Source of the DNA: Toxorhynchites rutilus septentrionalis
Lineage: Eukaryota; Arthropoda; Insecta; Diptera; Culicidae
Length of the DNA: 64,000 bases
Assembly: GCF_029784135.1 (NCBI RefSeq)
Contig: NC_073746.1
Span: 180,855,788-180,919,787, forward strand
Reading direction: 5' to 3'
The position numbers were made by a program, and so were the translations under genes. Positions 22,382 to 33,290 of this stretch are shown piece after piece. The first letter of the stretch is position 1. Each line of letters starts with the position of its first letter. The notes beneath the pieces are model-generated. The model was not told the origin of the DNA, made no database searches, and saw nothing but the letters and a program-made list of their open reading frames with translations.

Positions 22382-22739
22382 TCAAGATAGCGTCTTTCCT
22401 GTTGGCGTCCAATGATAGAATGTGGCCAAGCCCCACCATCGCTCACTTTATATAGCCATATAGTTAACGTTGTAGCGACCGCCTATATTTATTTATAATC
22501 TCTTTTCTGTCTCCCTACTTCACCTTGTCCATACGTTTCGCCCGTACCCGTGGTTGCTTGTAATGAATAGCTGTTTGCTACGGGAGCGCAGACAAAATGT
22601 ATGGGAAAGTAGGGAATTCTTTCTTCCAATTTTTCATCAATTTGAACTTTATATGAGCTGAAAACCCGTAATGTGTAGCATATAAACAATTGCTGAGGAT
22701 ATATCCTATCAATGTGTGTATTTGGAACCAAAATCCATT

Positions 22740-22850
22740 CATTAATTAAGGAGGTATTAGCGTTCAAAAACTGAACACTTTTCCACACCGAAATATTGAA
22801 ATGGGCCCCTATATTGAAAGGTTAGACGTAGTCCTACGTCAATAATGTCT
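22740..22850. repeat. GACGTAG-palindrome repeat family, copy
   Basis: The sequence up to the palindrome GACGTAGTCCTACGTC (22825-22840) matches, in reverse, 37943-38100. Shared blocks are TAACCTTTC, the GGGG(T/C)CCATT block and TGGATTTTG.TTCCAAATAC. Other copies end in the same palindrome at 14650, 40851, 54842 and 55867. Confidence 0.6.
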
Positions 22851-23560
22851 TCTAAATCTCAAAATAAACCCGAATTTATCCATCGCATGATCAGTATAAT
22901 CTGAGCTACTCCCATATGGGATTCTGAAGTTTAATCCTCATATCCTTCCCATTCTCGTGTAATTTGATATACGGGACATGAGGTTTGATATAATTATTCA
23001 AACAAAAACTGGTCAGTAGCGTCGGTCAGAAGCATAATTTTTATATGAAACATCTGATGAGTTTCAAAGAATTTGCCAAAAGCAGAAAATGATTCAGATT
23101 TTCTTTAGACGGATATCAAAATTATGGAAAAAGAACTATAGAATAATTCATAAATTATGAATTTAAAAGCTTTGCAACGATAGATTCATTTTTTCCTTAT
23201 TTGAAACTTAAAAATTCTTTCATTCAAAGTATTTCTTCAAAATAATATCGTTGAAAATATCTATTACGTAGAAACAAAAGATCAATGGCCTTATTCGGTG
23301 TAACTATCGTCCTGATTCGGGTCTTGTCCACCAATTGCGAATATTTGAATTACAAAAACCAGCTCTGCAATGTTTTATTTTATATTCAAAATATCAACAA
23401 ATCAATATTATACATAATCAATCATGATGATCGTTTTGGGTCAGTGGCCTCCATTGCCATTTTATGGGGTTGCAACTCTCTGTTAGTCTAATCCTTAAAA
23501 TAGAAACAATCGAAATTGGACCATTCGCCATGTGGACCATGTTTCAATTGGTCTACGAGA
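22851..23560. other. no recognisable feature
   Basis: This A+T-rich interior of the GGGCC element shows no coding frame with family resemblance and no internal repeat that I can support. Confidence 0.45.
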
Positions 23561-24756
23561 GCTACATTTTTTGTCCTCAATTTCATCGAATCCAAATAAA
23601 CAAATTAACGTCAAAATGACATCAAAAAAACTAAATAAATCCGAAATTAAACTTACTCCATTCCGCGTGACTAGCTTTCACCATTCAAAACACAAGTGAC
23701 AAATATACTTGTTTTTCCCCGTGGCGTGACAGTATCGTGATATTCAGAATAACACCGAGTTCATCAAAGTTATCACGACGGACGAACTCTTCCGGAATCT
23801 ACACACACGGTGGCAGCCGTCATAACGTTGTATACAATTCACTCCGTTTTCACCGTGAAGTGACATTCGTGATCAGGCCCATTATTACACCAGCAGCTCA
23901 CATATATATACAAGATACATTTCATGAAAGTGGCAAAAAGTTATGAGGTAATGAGGTAAAAAGAGTTTTGCGATGTTTTGATCTAATTTTTTCAGTTTGG
24001 GAGATGATGATTAACTTACCTAAAATAACTGGAAAATTCGAAATTACACTGTCAAGGAAACCTTCATTCTATAGTAAAAAAAGTTCAAGATTTTTTCTTA
24101 AAAATTCGATTAGTTCAAAAATTGCTTGTGGGGCAAAGGTTCGCACCAGAGTTTTGCTCTGAAAAAAAAATTATACACCCACATACACCCACAAGAAGAA
24201 AACTGATTTGAAGAAATGCAAAATGTAAAAAGGGAGTCTCAAAGCATCGGATTGCGGCAGATCTCGATATTTCTGAATCAGCTCTGAGGAAGAGGCTCAT
24301 ATCAGTGAGTGATTTATGATTTGAATCTTCTGTGTCGACGTCTGGTGGCGACTTTCAATTTGGGTCCCAAACTCGATAGTTTAATCTTAGAGCTCCCGCA
24401 GACTGCAGACTTTTGTCGGCCGATAGATCGGTCGGACGACTTAATCAGTATGAAGCGATATGCTAATGCGACCACTACACCGATTCAGTACAGGCCGATA
24501 AAAAAGTTTGATGCGCTTCCCGATTGCATTCAAACCATTCGGTCGGTAAACTATTGGCCGTCCGTTTAATCAGTACTGGCTAGCATCGATCTACGCACAC
24601 ACGACGATTGTTTACCAGCCGATAGTTCAATTAGCTCTCGATTCGCTCTCAACTCGCTCTCGATTCGCGCTCAATCCGCTCTCAATTTTGGCATCCAACA
24701 TACGTGCCGTGCGAATCACTGGGAATGGGATGTACCCAACACAAATCAAACACAGT

Positions 24757-25096
24757 TGTTCAAGATTAGATCTAGCCGTTGGATTCCACAATTGGAAAAA
24801 AAACTATTTGATTTCGCGGTTCAAAGAAACACTGTATTTCGAAACGGGTATAACTAAGTTTAATCAATTCGAGATGTGATCTATCCGATGTTCTATTTGT
24901 GACAGACTTGACTGCCACTGCCACTGGTATTTTATACGATACCAATGGTCAGTGGTGAATATAGAACAATTCTCCTATTGGCAACCAGCGAGCGAGCGAT
25001 CATTGTTGCGAAAGAGAAAGACTGTGTTGTCTTTAGTACAACAGTGTGGATCACCTTAGGGTGACCAACTTGGCATAACTATTTCATTCCTTAACA
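24757..25096 (-). repeat. BEL 3' LTR
   Basis: This LTR is downstream of gag-pol because the element reads on the minus strand. It starts TGTTAAGG and ends GAACA on that strand. It is nearly identical to 31756-32096. Confidence 0.96.
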
Positions 25097-25109
25097 TGCC
25101 GCCCGCCTT
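25097..25109 (-). other. BEL polypurine tract
   Basis: On the minus strand AAGGCGGGCGGCA abuts the 3' LTR. A purine-rich run in this position primes plus-strand DNA synthesis in LTR elements. Confidence 0.8.
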
Positions 25110-25489
25110 GAAATCATAGGATTTCAATATTTCATACTAATCTAACTAATTTTATAATCGAAATGATGATGGAGACTGTATCCATTTGACTTCTTCTGAT
25201 GGTGATTCTGCTTCCTACGTGGACTACGTGTTGTTGAATGGTCGGATGGGGCTGCGACATGCGATGAAGTTTCCTCTTCTGGTTGATGTGGGGATGTGAC
25301 GATGTTTCCTCTTCTTCTGTTTGATAAACTTCAAATACGATGAGACCGATGGTTTCCAATGTTGACATCTACACAACACTGTCTATGGTGGATGAACATT
25401 CCTTGAGCTTTTTGAAATATACAATGAAACAAATACTTAACTGAACGGCGGAGAACTTCCATTAGGAAGTCTCCGCGGTGCCGAAGCAC

Positions 25490-28400
25490 CTACGATGGAA
25501 GTGGTTTACACTCTTCTGCTATTGGTGGTGAGCAGTTGTCTCGAACTGGAAGCACACAAATTTTTGAGATGCCTCTCTTGAGCAGACCATCCTTCGTGCG
25601 AACGGTCACTACACGGATTATCCCGTCTGATCCAGGAATCGTTTCCGCTATTCTTCCCAGACACCACTTCTGAGGAGGAAGATTATCGTCCTTAACCAGA
25701 ACCATGGTGCCAACGATGAGATTGTCGCGCTTCTGGGTCCATTTTGTCCGGTTATGCAAATCGGAAAGGTAGTGTGTTTTCCATTTCCGCCAAATCTGTT
25801 GTACATAACTTTGCGACTTCTGCCACAAGAATAAGCGATTCTCAGGAATTTCCTGCAAATCTGGTGAGGGAATTGACACAAGAGGTCTTCCCGCTATGAA
25901 ATGCCCTGGTGTTAAGGCCTCATAGTCGTTGGGGTCGTTGCTGAGTGGCGTTAAAGGACGAGAGTTCAAAATTGCTGCTAACTGCTGTACCACGGTGTGT
26001 ATCTCGTCATATGTTAAAACTCTGGATCCAATCGTTTTACGAAACTGCGTTTTGAACGATTTTACGGCGGCCTCCCACAGTCCGCCGAAGTTTGGAGATC
26101 TTGGTGGGATAAATTTAAACTGGATCCCTTCAGTTTCACAGTCGCGAGTAACAGTATGTTGAAATTGTTGACTGCACAACTGCAGTCGAAGTAGTTCCAG
26201 CTCTCGATTGGCTCCAACAAAATTGGTGGCGTTGTCGCAGGTGATGACTGACGGTTTTCCACGTATAGAAACGAACCGCTTAAGGGCTCCGAGGAATGCC
26301 TGGGTTGTGAGGTCAGCAACCACCTCCATGTGCACTGCTTTCGTCGTCAGGCAGACGAAGATTGACACGTAGCATTTTATTGATGTGCTACGACGACCAG
26401 GATAGCGTATAAAGAAGGGACCACAAAAATCTACCCCTGTCTTGATAAATGCTGCTGCGGGGCTTACACGATCTGCTGGGAGATCTGCCATCAGTTGCTG
26501 GTGAACCGTAGGTTTGTTACGGAAACATGATGTGCACTCGAAAACGACTTTGCGAGCGAGACTGCGAACATTCGTCGGCCAATAACGCTCCCGAACCGAG
26601 GCGATCAAGAATTGCTGGCCAGCGTGGAAATGCTTACGATGGTAATGTTCCATAATTAGTTTAGTCAATGGATGCTGGTGATGTAAAATCATGGGGTGTT
26701 TCCTGTTTTCGGTCACTGGTGCGTTTGCCAGCCGCCCGCCTACGCGTATTATACCGTCGACCAGAATGGGATTCAAAGATGTGATTTTCGATGATTGATT
26801 AATCGACCGAGCGTGGGAGAGATCTCTCAATTCAGTCGGGAAACTCTCCCGTTGAGCTAAGCGGATTAAAACTTGCAAGGCATCTTCATGCTCTGTATGC
26901 GTCAGCAAACCGATATATCTACTGTTACGTTCCTTCGTTTTTGCGTTCAGGATGAATCGGCGAATCAATGCTATTAATCTGACTAGTTCAGGAAATGAGG
27001 ATCGTAGAAGAATCAACTCGTTCGTAGATTGATTGTGAGTAGCGAGAGTCGTGGTAGACCTTTCCTCCAAGAGAGCTTCATCTCCTTCTGACATGGTGTC
27101 AGTAGATATCGGCCACAAGGATCGATCGAAGCGCAGCCAAAGTGGACCTTCAAACCAAACAGATTGGTATTGTAATTGAGCGGGAATCATTCCGCGTGAG
27201 ATGATGTCGGCGGGATTATTTTCGCCAGCTACATGATTCCAGCATCCATCCTTCGTGATATGCTGTATCTCCGAAACTCGATTGGCTACGAAGATTTGCC
27301 AACGAGACGGAAGCGATGATAACCAGCACTTCACTATCATCGAATCGGTCCAAAAATATGCATGGGACGGGATTTGTATACTTTTGCGAACCTTCTCGTA
27401 TAAATGGCTCAGCAATAAAGCGGATGATAGTTCTAAACGTGGGATGGTTTGTTTTTTCTTTTTTCGATTGATATCTTCTATTGGCGCAACTTTTGATTTG
27501 GCCGTGATGAGACGAACGCTAACTGATCCATCAAGTGAGGTGCAGCGTAAATATAGACACGCACCATACGCTGCTTCTGATGCGTCACAGAAGCCGTGGA
27601 CTTCCACGTGGCTCGCATCATTGGTAAATCCAATCCATCGAGGAACCTTGAGTGACTCGAGGGCAGTTAAATTTCTGCGGTACGTTAACCAGAACTCCTG
27701 ATGACTGACGGATAATGGCTCATCCCAATCACCCTTTAGTTTCCACAGCTCTTGTAAAAATATTTTCGCCTGTACCACTACAGGACCGATGAGACCAAGT
27801 GGGTCAAAAATGCGAGCTATGTCTCCCAAAACAACTCTCTTGGTGATTGTAGGTTCAGAGCTCCAACGAGGTATGGCGTAATTGAATTTATCGACGGATG
27901 GTTCCCAAATAAGCCCTAGGGTTTTCACAGTAGACGATGAATCAATCTCAAAGGTTGAGCGATTATCGCGAAGTTCTGAAGGAACATCATCGATAAGCTC
28001 CAAATTGTTAGAGCTCCACTTTCTCAAACTGAATCCGGCAGAGTTGAACATATCGATGAGTTGGCAGACAAGTTGCTTTCCAGTTTTGATGCTGTCTGTA
28101 CCACTCAGAAGGTCATCTACATAAAAATCCTTCCGAGCCACCTCTGCTGCTACAGGATGTGTGTGTTTTGCATCATTCGCCAACCGTTGAATGCACTTCG
28201 TCGCCAGGTATGGTGCGGAGGCTGTGCCATATGTGACTGTCGTCAGCTGGAAGGTGGTTACCGGTTCGTTGGCAGATTGGCAGAGAATGCGCTGGAGTGG
28301 CTGATCTGCTGAATTCAACTTCACCATGCGATACATTTTCGCAATATCGGCTATGATAGCGAACCTTCGGAATCGAAATCGTAATACGATGGAGAGTAAA

Positions 28401-30958
28401 TCCTCCTGCACAACTGGTCCAACCATGAGTCCGTCGTTTAGCGAGACTCCTGTTGAAGTGCGACAGGAAGCGTCGAATACGACCCGTAGCTTGGTCGTGG
28501 TGCTGTCGGGTTTTATGATAGCATGATGCGGTAAATGGTACAAAGGCTGACTGGAATCTTCTTCAGGCGCTTCTATCATATGTCCCATTGCCAAGTATTC
28601 TTCGATGAATTCGGTATATTGAGTCTTCAAATTATTGTCTGCTGCGAAACGCTTTTCGAGACCATGGAACCTCCTCAATGCGATATCATGTGAATCTCCC
28701 AACTGCCTGATTATGTGCTCTTTCTTGGGAAGAGTAACGATGTATTTTCCATCAATATCACGAACGGTTGTGCAATCGTAAATCTCCTCGCACATGGTTT
28801 CCTCAACAGAAAAGATGCTTGTGCTTTTGCATGATTCTAACTCCCAGAAATTTGTCAGTAATTCGCGTAGTTCGACATTCGAACAAGCATGAGACACCAT
28901 TTTGCGATTATCCACGCTTTTCTCTGACATGCGACCTGAGACAACCCAACCGAAAACGGTCTTCTGGAGTATGGGACCATTTTCCGATAATTTGATTCTG
29001 CCGTTGTCTAAAAGATCATAATAGTGTTCTGCGCCTATTATAATATCGATGGAACCAGGTTTGAAGAACTGAGGGTCCGCCAGAGTGATGTCGTTCGGAA
29101 ATGATAGTTGATTCACATCAATCGATTGGGTCGGTAGCTTCGACGTGAGTTTTGGAAGAACATGCATCTGCAGACTTTCAGTGTATGGCGAAATGCTGGT
29201 GGAACGGGGACCAACAAATGCCTCTACAATTTTAGTAGATCGTACAGTAGAACCTCCTATTCCTGCAACAGACAGGTGACTGACTGCTTCCGTCAGTCTT
29301 AGTTTTTGCGAAAGGTTTGTCGTTATAAAGCAATACTCCGAGCAGGAGTCCAATAATGCCCTCGCTAAGTGAGTATTTCCATGTGGATCTGTCACTCGAA
29401 TCAAGGCAGTAGATAGTAGAACTTGGCGCAAAGGAGTCAGCATGGTTGCTGACAATGCATTAGTGTGCTCGAATGGAATTGGATCTGTGGTGAGTGGCGA
29501 GTGATTGTGTAGAAGCGAATTCGTGTTTGTGATGGGAAATGAATTTGTACTGGGTCCAAGAAGTGGTGTACGTGTTGTCTGGTTCTGGGCAAGTGACTGT
29601 GTTTGTTGATTGTTCGCTGGTGGTGTTCTATTTTGTGATCGTGCGACCAAAGTACTTTGTTGCGACGATGAGACATTTCTATTCGTTGATTCCATATGCA
29701 GTAAGGTGTGATGTTTTTGTCTGCATTGACGACAAACTCCACTTGTACAAGCTCGAACTAGATGTGAGGAAGAGAAACAATTCAAGCATAGCCCATTTCG
29801 TTTCACCTTGTCATACCGCTCAGGTATTCTCAAAGCCAGAAACCTTTGACACTTAAATGCTGAGTGCGGACTTTCTCCACAAAACGGACACCGATTCGCT
29901 GATTGAATGAACGTATGACTAGTGGCTAATTTCGTTTTCTTGATTTCAATTTGCTGATACTTAGCGGGTGTTATGGATTGTAGTACTGAACAATGTGCTC
30001 GAAGGAAAGTCGTCAATTCATCATAACTGGGCACATCCTTTGAGCTGTGATGCGATTCCCAGTGGCGGAGAGTTGTAGGATCGAGTCTAGAGCAAACCAT
30101 ATACACTAAAATTGTACTCCAGTTAGATGGAGCTTCACCAATCTTTTCCAGCATTTGTAAGTTTCGATCGTATTCACTGATCAGATGATTCAATGCTTCG
30201 TAATTCTCCCTCTTTATTGGTTCCTCTGCAAATAGTGCGTCTAGATGAGCCTTGACGATAAGCTTCTTGTTTTCGTACCGATTTTGCAGTACTTCCCACG
30301 CAACTGTATAATTGACCGCTGACATTTCTATGGAATTTACTTCTTGGAGCGCTTCACCTGTGAGGGATGACCGAAGATACGTAAACTTATCCATTTCGGT
30401 AAGCTGTTCGTTCCGATGGATGAGGCTTCTAAACATATCCCGGAACGTTACCCAATCTCGTGTCTTGCCTCCAAAGTTTGGCAGTCGTATTTCTGGAAGT
30501 TTGACACGAGATTGCACACACGATTGATCCGACGGTTGTATCTTCGAAGAGGAGGATGATGACGATTGTAAATCGGACTGTAGACTCTGTAGGATTGATT
30601 TCATCTCACAGCATGAATCTTCAGCCTGTCGAGATAGTTGGGCACTTTCTTCTTCTCGCTTCTCAGCAAGCGATTCCATCCTTGTAACACGATCTTCAGA
30701 ACTCTCTTTGGTGTCGATTGATTCTTTCTCATCCGCTTCTTCCGAAAGTATCTCCAATTTCCTTCTCACGGCGTAGAATTTCTTCATGGCTGACTCCAAC
30801 ATTTCCAGTCTAACTTGGATTTGCAACTGATGCTTCTCTGGTTTAAACTTCCGTATAAACTGCTGCACAGCGTCGAATGTGTTCTGGACCTGTCGTTGCT
30901 GCTTCTTCAAATCTTTCATCTCATTGCTCATTTTCGTACTTTGGAATAATTCACACAA
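25490..30958 (-). CDS. BEL gag-pol polyprotein
   Basis: One 1822-residue frame encodes all functions. The N terminus (1-130) is a charged coiled coil, followed by the DUF1759-type gag region with LPNFGGKTRDWVTFRDMF. Cys/His knuckles lie near 360-420 (CPFCGESPHSAFKC, CLNC, CRQC). An A17-type aspartic protease has ALLDSCSEYCFI near 534, with DSC at the catalytic DSG/DTG position. RT has the catalytic YVDD at about 946-949, and RNase H has GFCDASEAAYGACL. Integrase has an HHCC finger (about 1439-1475), then Asp in GVDFCGPF (about 1508), Asp in CDNATNFVG (about 1573) and Glu in GGLWEAAV (about 1627). A DUF5641-like tail ends the protein. No env is present. The start could be at 30958 or at the next Met nine codons on. 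The copy is uninterrupted. Confidence 0.96.
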   Translation of the reverse strand: MCELFQSTKMSNEMKDLKKQQRQVQNTFDAVQQFIRKFKPEKHQLQIQVRLEMLESAMKKFYAVRRKLEILSEEADEKESIDTKESSEDRVTRMESLAEKREEESAQLSRQAEDSCCEMKSILQSLQSDLQSSSSSSSKIQPSDQSCVQSRVKLPEIRLPNFGGKTRDWVTFRDMFRSLIHRNEQLTEMDKFTYLRSSLTGEALQEVNSIEMSAVNYTVAWEVLQNRYENKKLIVKAHLDALFAEEPIKRENYEALNHLISEYDRNLQMLEKIGEAPSNWSTILVYMVCSRLDPTTLRHWESHHSSKDVPSYDELTTFLRAHCSVLQSITPAKYQQIEIKKTKLATSHTFIQSANRCPFCGESPHSAFKCQRFLALRIPERYDKVKRNGLCLNCFSSSHLVRACTSGVCRQCRQKHHTLLHMESTNRNVSSSQQSTLVARSQNRTPPANNQQTQSLAQNQTTRTPLLGPSTNSFPITNTNSLLHNHSPLTTDPIPFEHTNALSATMLTPLRQVLLSTALIRVTDPHGNTHLARALLDSCSEYCFITTNLSQKLRLTEAVSHLSVAGIGGSTVRSTKIVEAFVGPRSTSISPYTESLQMHVLPKLTSKLPTQSIDVNQLSFPNDITLADPQFFKPGSIDIIIGAEHYYDLLDNGRIKLSENGPILQKTVFGWVVSGRMSEKSVDNRKMVSHACSNVELRELLTNFWELESCKSTSIFSVEETMCEEIYDCTTVRDIDGKYIVTLPKKEHIIRQLGDSHDIALRRFHGLEKRFAADNNLKTQYTEFIEEYLAMGHMIEAPEEDSSQPLYHLPHHAIIKPDSTTTKLRVVFDASCRTSTGVSLNDGLMVGPVVQEDLLSIVLRFRFRRFAIIADIAKMYRMVKLNSADQPLQRILCQSANEPVTTFQLTTVTYGTASAPYLATKCIQRLANDAKHTHPVAAEVARKDFYVDDLLSGTDSIKTGKQLVCQLIDMFNSAGFSLRKWSSNNLELIDDVPSELRDNRSTFEIDSSSTVKTLGLIWEPSVDKFNYAIPRWSSEPTITKRVVLGDIARIFDPLGLIGPVVVQAKIFLQELWKLKGDWDEPLSVSHQEFWLTYRRNLTALESLKVPRWIGFTNDASHVEVHGFCDASEAAYGACLYLRCTSLDGSVSVRLITAKSKVAPIEDINRKKKKQTIPRLELSSALLLSHLYEKVRKSIQIPSHAYFWTDSMIVKCWLSSLPSRWQIFVANRVSEIQHITKDGCWNHVAGENNPADIISRGMIPAQLQYQSVWFEGPLWLRFDRSLWPISTDTMSEGDEALLEERSTTTLATHNQSTNELILLRSSFPELVRLIALIRRFILNAKTKERNSRYIGLLTHTEHEDALQVLIRLAQRESFPTELRDLSHARSINQSSKITSLNPILVDGIIRVGGRLANAPVTENRKHPMILHHQHPLTKLIMEHYHRKHFHAGQQFLIASVRERYWPTNVRSLARKVVFECTSCFRNKPTVHQQLMADLPADRVSPAAAFIKTGVDFCGPFFIRYPGRRSTSIKCYVSIFVCLTTKAVHMEVVADLTTQAFLGALKRFVSIRGKPSVITCDNATNFVGANRELELLRLQLCSQQFQHTVTRDCETEGIQFKFIPPRSPNFGGLWEAAVKSFKTQFRKTIGSRVLTYDEIHTVVQQLAAILNSRPLTPLSNDPNDYEALTPGHFIAGRPLVSIPSPDLQEIPENRLFLWQKSQSYVQQIWRKWKTHYLSDLHNRTKWTQKRDNLIVGTMVLVKDDNLPPQKWCLGRIAETIPGSDGIIRVVTVRTKDGLLKRGISKICVLPVRDNCSPPIAEECKPLPS

Positions 30959-31733
30959 TATTCGAAAGATAATCGGAATAAATGATAATTTTATGAAGTA
31001 TGATTCAGTAGTTATTTTTTACGTTTCTCGAGAATTGGAATATCAACGATATTGAAAATATGTAGAATCGATTCGAGCGGACTTCAGCGAGGGGAACCGA
31101 CCAAGCGAACAAACAAGCCGAAAAATGCCAGCAGAAACCAAGACCAACCGTCAATATACGTGAAATCAAGGACCAACAGTTTCCCAAAAAACTATTCGCA
31201 TGCAATGGAAATTTCTTTGAAGGTTTTATTTAAACTTTATTTCATTTCACTCGAGAGAACGTATATGCCACATGCAAGACGACACCACAGACCAACCATG
31301 CACATGCAAAACTACTTCCCTCTGCCAATTCTCCAAAACTGCGTGTCCAGGTCCTCAGGATCTTCTGCTGCTTCGTATCCGGTGATTCGCTGCGACTGTC
31401 GAACCCTGCTCACTCTTTCCTGCTATCGTTGCACTATTCGATAAACTTTTATCGGGATGAAAACCACTATTCTTCACTGTTGGCTTCTTTAGTTCACTAG
31501 TGTTTCCTATTGATCACTATTGTTCTACCACAATTATCCTTTTCAGGATATCACAATGGTGATGAAAGTCACTATTGTTCTTGCACAATGGCCAGAATTG
31601 TGCCAATATGTGCCACTATTGTGAACAACACAATACTATTGTGCACTGAACAATACGATTGTACTCGAAAGTTTTTGTTCACTACTTTTTTCCACTAAAC
31701 TAATCCAACGGCTAATCTGTCCACCGGTCGAAT

Positions 31734-31751
31734 ATCCGGTTCGAAGGACCA
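31734..31751 (-). other. BEL primer-binding site
   Basis: Four bases after the 5' LTR the minus strand reads TGGTCCTTCGAACCGGAT, the complement of a tRNA 3' end (CCA plus T-arm). I cannot name the tRNA with certainty. Confidence 0.75.
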
Positions 31752-31755
31752 AAAA

Positions 31756-32096
31756 TGTTCAAGATTAGATCTAGCCGTTGGATTCCACAATTGGAAAAAA
31801 AAACTATTTGATTTCGCGGTTCAAAGAAACACTGTATTTCGAAACGGGTATAACTAAGTTTAATCAATTCGAGATGTGATCTATCCGATGTTCTATTTGT
31901 GACTGACTTGACTGCCACTGCCACTGGTATTTTATACGATACCAATGGTCAGTGGTGAATATAGAACAATTCTCCTATTGGCAACCAGCGAGCGAGCGAT
32001 CATTGTTGCGAAAGAGAAAGACTGTGTTGTCTTTAGTACAACAGTGTGGATCACCTTAGGGTGACCAACTTGGCATAACTATTTCATTCCTTAACA
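31756..32096 (-). repeat. BEL 5' LTR
   Basis: This is the promoter-bearing LTR of the minus-strand element. It pairs with 24757-25096, and ACAGT follows at 32097-32101. Confidence 0.96.
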
Positions 32097-32596
32097 ACAG
32101 TCTTTCGAGAATTTTCGGCCTACAGTTGGCTAGTGTGCGCACTAGCAACCCAACCCGATCAAACTATCGGCTGAAAAAAAGTCTGCAGTGTGCGGGGACT
32201 CTTATTCCGATTAGAAGACACGAAGCCAGTTTTAAAATGTTAAAATTTGAATGAATTTTTTCACACCATGTTGATTTTCAGCCTAAGAGATTGCTGCATT
32301 TGCCGGGGATGTATGCGGTGCGATACCACAAGAGTGAGAGACAGGAATTTCAATTACTTGAGACACGTATTCCTGACTCATATTTAACCATTTGTCATTT
32401 CCGACATTTTTACTGAGACTTTTCATTATAATATAAAATTGTCTTCAAAAATAATTTATCATGAGATTTCTTCACCGCCTACAAACAAAGTGTTTTTCAT
32501 TTAAATAGAATATTAATTTAATACACAGAAGTTAATTTCATTCATAATTTCAATTAAGAAACTGAACTGATGTCTTAACACGGAGAGCGAGAGGCG

Positions 32597-33216
32597 CACA
32601 GTGGGGCCGTTCTGAAAAAAGACGGTCAAAAGTCTTTTCTCGTGTTGCCTTACATTTTAGAGCTTGGGTGTCTTCAGAAAAGTTGTTCAGAATGTTGGTT
32701 CGGATAATTTGTCGGTTTCATTTAAAATCTTACTAAGTTACAGTAAAAAATTAAAAAAACTAACTTTTTATACTTACGAGATAGTTGAGTTATGTCTTCA
32801 GCAACATTGTAGAACTAATCATTTCATAAAACTTTGCTGAAGATACATAATATCTATCTATCAGTTCTTCAGAGATATAACTGTTTTTCTGAGGAGACTA
32901 TCTCAAAACTAGTTTTTAACTTAAGTTATGCCTAAATCACATTATATTAACTCAACATGTTCAACAAAGTTTTAGATAACATGAAAATACATAACTTTAC
33001 TGAAGACACTATTAGTGTTAAATGACACCATTGCGATGTACAGTGGTTGCAATGCAAAAATATGTCACTTTTATTCATTAAGTTTTTCAGAAATGTGCAC
33101 GTTTGTGCATCAATACTCAACGTCATTTTTTTCGTCAGGGTTTGGAGTGTTAGGCAAACTGCTTTTCGAACTCGGGAACTCTCGGGAACGCCTTTTTTCA
33201 GAACGGCCCCACTGTG
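32597..33216. mobile_element. MITE with perfect 25-bp inverted ends
   Basis: CACAGTGGGGCCGTTCTGAA begins a 25-bp sequence at 32597-32621 whose exact complement ends the element at 33192-33216. A 5-bp direct repeat AGGCG flanks it (32592-32596, 33217-33221). The 620-bp interior is A+T rich and non-coding. The element class is uncertain because 5-bp duplications are not diagnostic. Confidence 0.85.
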
Positions 33217-33241
33217 AGGCGGTCTGTTCATTTCAATCTTA

Positions 33242-33290
33242 CAGCATGCCATACAAATGGAACACAAATTTCTGCATTACTCATTACTTA
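33242..33290 (+). repeat. isolated piece of the ~143-bp repeat
   Basis: The string CATACAAATGGAACACAAATTTCTGCATTACTC matches the middle of the array unit found at 33683-34690. It shows that the repeat also occurs outside the array. Confidence 0.7.

Larger units (their letters stand above)
17832..23880. mobile_element. element with GGGCCTGATCA ends and 3-bp TSD
   Basis: Imperfect inverted repeats GGGCCTGATCATGAACATCA (left) and GGGCCTGATCACGAATGTCA (right, read inward) are flanked by the 3-bp direct repeat ATT (17829-17831, 23881-23883). A 108-bp member of the same family lies at 38142-38249 with TAT on both sides. Of the 6 kb, 2.9 kb is an inserted pogo element (18119-21042). The rest contains a 117-bp repeat and no transposase I can recognise. 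Subterminal CACGTGAAGTGAA-type motifs repeat on the left side. The superfamily is uncertain. Confidence 0.5.
17734..24310 (+). mobile_element. possible second pogo-like relic
   Basis: A left-end-like sequence (CAGTGCGGGGCTAAGGTGCG at about 17734, repeated nearby as GGGGCAAAAGTGCG) is echoed at about 24130 as GGGGCAAAGGTTCGCACC. This is followed at about 24200-24300 by a plus-strand frame with HRIAADLDISESALRKRL, a pipsqueak-type helix-turn-helix like those opening pogo transposases. The intervening 6 kb is explained by the element 17832-23880. No right end was found; the relic is truncated by or near the Harbinger-type MITE at 24390. Confidence 0.35.
24757..32096 (-). mobile_element. BEL/Pao LTR retrotransposon, full length
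   Basis: Two LTRs of 340 and 341 bp (24757-25096 and 31756-32096) enclose one long gag-pol frame on the minus strand. The target duplication ACAGT lies at 24752-24756 and 32097-32101. I see two LTR differences: one base in an A-run and one substitution. This indicates a recent insertion. A primer-binding site and a polypurine tract are in place. With an intact 1822-codon frame, the copy could be active. It is nested in the Harbinger-type MITE. Confidence 0.97.
24390..32201. mobile_element. Harbinger-type MITE split by BEL
   Basis: Inverted ends GAGCTCCCGCAGACTGCAGA (left) and GAGTCCCCGCACACTGCAGA (right, read inward) extend over 35 bp or more, through TTTGTCGGCCGATAG. They are flanked by TTA on both sides (24387-24389, 32202-32204). 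A TTA duplication is characteristic of PIF/Harbinger transposons. Without the BEL insertion the element is only about 470 bp and has no gene, so it is a MITE. Its middle is rich in CTCTCGATTCGCTC-like short repeats. Confidence 0.7.
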
